Of a DNA stretch of 64,000 nucleotides, positions 62,950 to 64,000 are shown one piece after another. The DNA is from Pyropia yezoensis. Lineage: Eukaryota > Rhodophyta > Bangiophyceae > Bangiales > Bangiaceae. Location: contig CM020619.1 of NCBI GenBank assembly GCA_009829735.1, positions 750,590 to 814,589 on the forward strand. The letters are read 5' to 3'. The position numbers and the translations under genes are program-made. Below the pieces are notes generated by a model, which did not search any database, was not told the origin of the DNA, and was given only the letters and a program-made list of their open reading frames with translations. Each line of letters opens with the position of its first letter. The first letter of the stretch is position 1.

Positions 62950-63676
62950 GGTTAAAAATCCAGCGCGGGAAGGGAAAAGCGTAGGTCAGCGTAGGGGGGG
63001 GCCAAGAGGTCAGAGGCGGGGGGCGGGCAGGGGAAAGTCCAAAGGGGGCGCGGGGCCGGGCGGGAAACCACAGGGGTGGCGGGGGGGTCCGGAGAAGTTC
63101 TCAGGGGGGCACTGGGCCGGGGGGGAAGCCAGAGGGGTGGACGGGGGCGGAGAGGTAGGGGTGTTCGCGGAGATGGCGGCAGAAAGGCGGGCCCCGTCAC
63201 CAGCTGCTGCCTCCTTGCGCCGCGCAGACGGAGCGGCAAACCAGGAGGGGTCGAGCGCGTGACCGTCCCCCATGCCATGCACCCGCGTCGGCACGCGACA
63301 TGTACGTGGCGTCATCCCTCATCCAATGCACCCCGGAGCGCATGCGAGCGTGTGCTGGGGGGGAGGGGTGAGAGCAGATGGGTGGCGAGGTCGCGCCCTT
63401 TTTTCCCGCGCTATGCTCTGAGCGCAAGCGCGCGCGTGCTGCCAGGGAGGCTCAGGTGGCGCGCTGGGGCGTCTGGCGCAGAGTCACGGACGGGACTGCG
63501 CGGGAGCACAGGAGTGACCTTCTGCGAGACTGGCAGGAAAGTCCGCCTTGCCGTGAAACTACTGAGAGTTTAGGGACCATAATTGGCTCCAAGGGTAAAC
63601 AGACAGCGCTGACCACGTTTCTGCAGTCAGAAAACAGACAGGAAGACCCAGTCCACGAGAAAACTGGATTGAAGAT
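62950..63676. other. piggyBac element, region upstream of the transposase
   Basis: About 700 bp between the transposase start and the right terminal repeat. The first 250 bp (minus-strand promoter side) are irregular G-rich repeats (GGGGGG(C/T)... blocks near 62,990-63,160); the rest is unremarkable. No second gene is seen. Confidence 0.6.
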
Positions 63677-63732
63677 GAGCTTCATATGAATCTAAAAGAT
63701 TCAAATGAAGCTCAAGGTAGAATAGACACTAG
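63677..63732. repeat. Right subterminal palindrome and terminal inverted repeat
   Basis: Mirror image of the left end: palindrome 63677-63712, then the 20-bp terminal repeat 63713-63732 ending in CACTAG. Confidence 0.8.
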
Positions 63733-64000
63733 CGGCAGGGGTACATGATTAAACGAGTTTGAGTTCGCCCTTCGATTACACTGGCGGAATCGCTGTTCGC
63801 CCCTCGGGGGGGCGAATTCTGATACCGCGCGGCACAGACCCGTCTGGGGGGATGAGTTCGCCCATCGGGCGAGGCTGCCCCCGGTCAGCCCATCTGACAG
63901 TAGCCTCAAGGAACTCCAACTCATTCCTCGTGGTGCGGAGTAGGTACTTGCGACACTTGTATTGCTAGACACTAGAGAACACGTACTGCTACACTAGTAC
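63733..64000. other. Right-edge DNA with hairpins and a second CACTAG end-like motif
   Basis: Contains hairpin-capable stretches (TTCGCCCCTCGGGGGGCGAA near 63,799-63,819 and TTCGCCCATCGGGCGA near 63,857) and TAGACACTAG at 63966-63975, identical to the last ten bases of the piggyBac right terminus, plus CACTAGTAC at the window edge. It may be the end of another related element. No gene is supported. Confidence 0.4.

Larger units (their letters stand above)
59693..63732 (-). mobile_element. piggyBac-like DNA transposon
   Basis: A 20-bp sequence CTAGTGTCTATTCTACCTTG at 59693-59712 recurs as its exact reverse complement at 63713-63732. Immediately inside each end is a palindrome with AGCTTCATATGAATC arms (59717-59754 and 63677-63712). 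Between them is a minus-strand piggyBac-family transposase. The 4.0-kb size fits. The expected TTAA duplication is not seen next to these repeats, so the true outer boundary or the target may differ. Confidence 0.8.

Noticed and set aside
1-64000. CRISPR arrays, operons, rRNA genes and tRNA genes
   Set aside because: No array of short spaced repeats, no prokaryotic gene layout and no recognisable rRNA; I saw no convincing tRNA by eye, though a covariance search was not possible.

Overview
The window looks like nuclear DNA of a GC-rich photosynthetic eukaryote. Two complete enzymes carry plastid-type leaders (a bifunctional purine-synthesis enzyme and DXS of the plastid isoprenoid pathway). 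Genes are split by GT-AG introns, proteins have long Ala/Gly/Pro tracts, and spacers are full of C or G homopolymers. A bangiophyte red alga (Porphyra/Pyropia type) fits best, but that is inference; no rRNA or organelle marker is present.

Left third (1-18,500): possible tail of a low-complexity gene at the left edge; EIF3J (+, three coding exons, the first only 13 nt); PURH/ATIC (-) convergent with it; DXS (-); a gene-poor spacer of about 6 kb; and a two-exon single-pass membrane protein (+). EIF3J, PURH, DXS and the membrane protein read cleanly and look functional.

Middle (19,700-42,300): a nest of mobile elements that resolves almost to the base. A long transposase-like gene (-) lies beside a complete Copia LTR element (-, 22,394-42,232; 386-bp LTRs; TSD ATGTT). 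The Copia element is split between integrase and reverse transcriptase by a complete Gypsy chromovirus (+, 24,507-37,422; 470-bp LTRs; TSD CCGCC). The Gypsy is split between protease and reverse transcriptase by a 3.5-kb non-autonomous insertion with inverted ends and an internal tandem array of about 450-bp units. The Gypsy carries a long antisense reading frame between pol and the 3' LTR. The Copia gag-pol junction has a canonical -1 slippery heptamer directly before the gag stop.

Right third (42,300-64,000): decayed material. It holds a minisatellite, a PIF/Harbinger transposase pseudogene, a Gly/Ala-rich hypothetical gene with frame breaks, the 5' half of a second Gypsy family (LTR with 27-bp perfect terminal inverted repeats), a MAP-kinase pseudogene with a TDY activation site, an isolated hypothetical exon, a RING/RBR-like gene broken across three frames, and a piggyBac-like element with 20-bp perfect terminal inverted repeats, subterminal palindromes and a broken transposase. 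Most in-frame nonsense codons in the young Gypsy are TGA and could come from CGA by CpG deamination, pointing to methylation-linked decay. Some frame breaks lie in homopolymers and could instead be assembly errors.
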